Part shown: positions 20,581-21,085 of the stretch, one piece after another
Layout of the letters: each line of letters opens with the position of its first letter
Position numbering within the stretch: position 1 is the first letter of the stretch
Program-made: the position numbers and the translations under genes
Notes under the pieces: generated by a model
Database searches by the model: none
What the model was told of the DNA's origin: nothing
Seen by the model: the letters and a program-made list of their open reading frames with translations, nothing else
Assembly (NCBI GenBank): GCA_040217795.1
Contig: JBEHWK010000056.1
Location: 1-21,085 of the forward strand
Reading direction: 5' to 3'
DNA: 21,085 nucleotides
Source of the DNA: Clostridium_T sp040217795
Lineage (GTDB): Bacteria > Bacillota > Clostridia > Clostridiales > Clostridiaceae

Positions 20581-20632
20581 TAGAGGGAAAGGGCGGCGGA
20601 AATTATTTAGTGAGAAAGCAGGAGGAATATAT

Positions 20633-21085
20633 ATGATAACAAATAATGCAAGTATTCATGAAGAACATATTGAGGATTTAAGGGCAGCCATTGAGCACAG
20701 GGCAACATGGTTCGCGCTGCTTATTCAGGAGGCACAGAAAAGGGGCCTTGATATTGAGTTTGCAAGGGATGCCATCTATAACTGCGGCTGTTTTCATGCT
20801 GATGCGAAATTCCCCAAAACAGATGATCTGGAGGTGTTTGCGAAAGCATTTGCCACTGAAAACGTGAAGAAAATCTTTGAAATGGATGTCAAAGCAAATC
20901 AGGAGGAGTTCAATATAACCTTTAATTATTGTCCTCTTGTTGCGGCATGGAGAAAGATAACTGATGATGAGGAGTTCATAGGAGAGCTGTGCGATGCGGC
21001 AATGAACGGGGACAGAGGCATTATCAGCAAATATGATAAATTTGAATTCCATCTTGGAGATACCATAGCTAAGGGCTGCAAAACC
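20633..21085 (+). CDS. L-2-amino-thiazoline-4-carboxylate hydrolase family protein (3' end outside the window)
   Basis: A frame open from ATG 20633 to the window edge (151 codons), with AGGAGGA (20620-20626) 6 nt before the start. It resembles the ATC hydrolase family (PF14196-type): an N-terminal helix HRATWFALLIQEA, the catalytic-region motif FNYCPLVAAWRKI with a conserved Cys (about residue 102), ELCDAAMNGDRGI and, at the cut end, KFEFHLGDTIAKGC, whose GD....C belongs to the family signature. The founding enzymes hydrolyse ATC to S-carbamoyl-cysteine on the way to cysteine; many homologues have no known substrate. It lies 74 bp behind the ABC ATPase gene on the same strand, separated only by a weak hairpin. 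The family call is from motif memory. Confidence 0.68.
   Translation, partial: MITNNASIHEEHIEDLRAAIEHRATWFALLIQEAQKRGLDIEFARDAIYNCGCFHADAKFPKTDDLEVFAKAFATENVKKIFEMDVKANQEEFNITFNYCPLVAAWRKITDDEEFIGELCDAAMNGDRGIISKYDKFEFHLGDTIAKGCKT

Noticed and set aside
1..21085. CRISPR arrays, tRNA or rRNA genes, prophage genes
   Set aside because: No regularly spaced repeats, cloverleaf-like sequences, rRNA motifs or phage structural genes were seen anywhere in the window.

Overview
The window reads as a low-GC, spore-forming Firmicute chromosome, most likely Clostridium sensu stricto. Evidence for this is AT-rich DNA, strong AGGAGG ribosome binding sites, an apparent alpha/beta-type small acid-soluble spore protein, glucose-PTS RNA antiterminators of the Bacillus/Clostridium type, and an IS200/IS605 right-end scar of a kind common in clostridia. 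I cannot name the species from sequence alone.

Layout. Positions 1-3600 are an accessory patch of small genes: the tail of an upstream CDS with its terminator, a possible BECR-fold (RelE/barnase-like) protein, a 43-codon small ORF with its own promoter and terminator, a YjdJ-type GNAT acetyltransferase, a divergent SASP, an orphan IS200/IS605 right end that still looks like an omega-RNA/reRNA scaffold, a hypothetical protein, a tiny membrane protein and a protein-kinase-like gene. The last two share a duplicated inverted element in their upstream or leader regions. An SRPBCC-fold protein follows (3637-4104).

Positions 4105-9650 are a glucose PTS locus: ptsG1 (EIICB), then glcT (BglG/GlcT antiterminator), ptsG2 (a second EIICB) and crr (EIIA). 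Two transcripts, ptsG1 alone and glcT-ptsG2-crr, each start from a TTGACA-N17-GATAAT promoter and carry an identical 50-bp RAT antiterminator site whose 3' end is the left arm of an intrinsic terminator. GlcT therefore appears to control its own operon as well as ptsG1. Sugar entering through the EIIs would dephosphorylate EIIB and release GlcT, giving a feed-forward circuit.

Positions 9650-17320 hold a monocistronic PHP-family histidinol phosphatase and a giant secreted two-headed amylopullulanase of about 2090 aa (a GH13 pullulanase domain followed by a GH13 alpha-amylase/neopullulanase domain). Two perfect 14-bp palindromes matching the cre/LacI-family consensus lie in its upstream region, one overlapping the -35 box. 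Starch or pullulan debranching outside the cell plus glucose/maltose-type PTS uptake makes a coherent alpha-glucan module.

Positions 17320-21085 are a polar amino-acid ABC transporter (lipoprotein, two permeases, ATPase) whose promoter spacer is filled by a perfect 16-bp palindrome resembling CymR/Rrf2-type cysteine-control sites. The gene after it, cut by the window end, resembles L-2-amino-thiazoline-4-carboxylate hydrolase. Together these suggest a cysteine-related sulfur scavenging operon.
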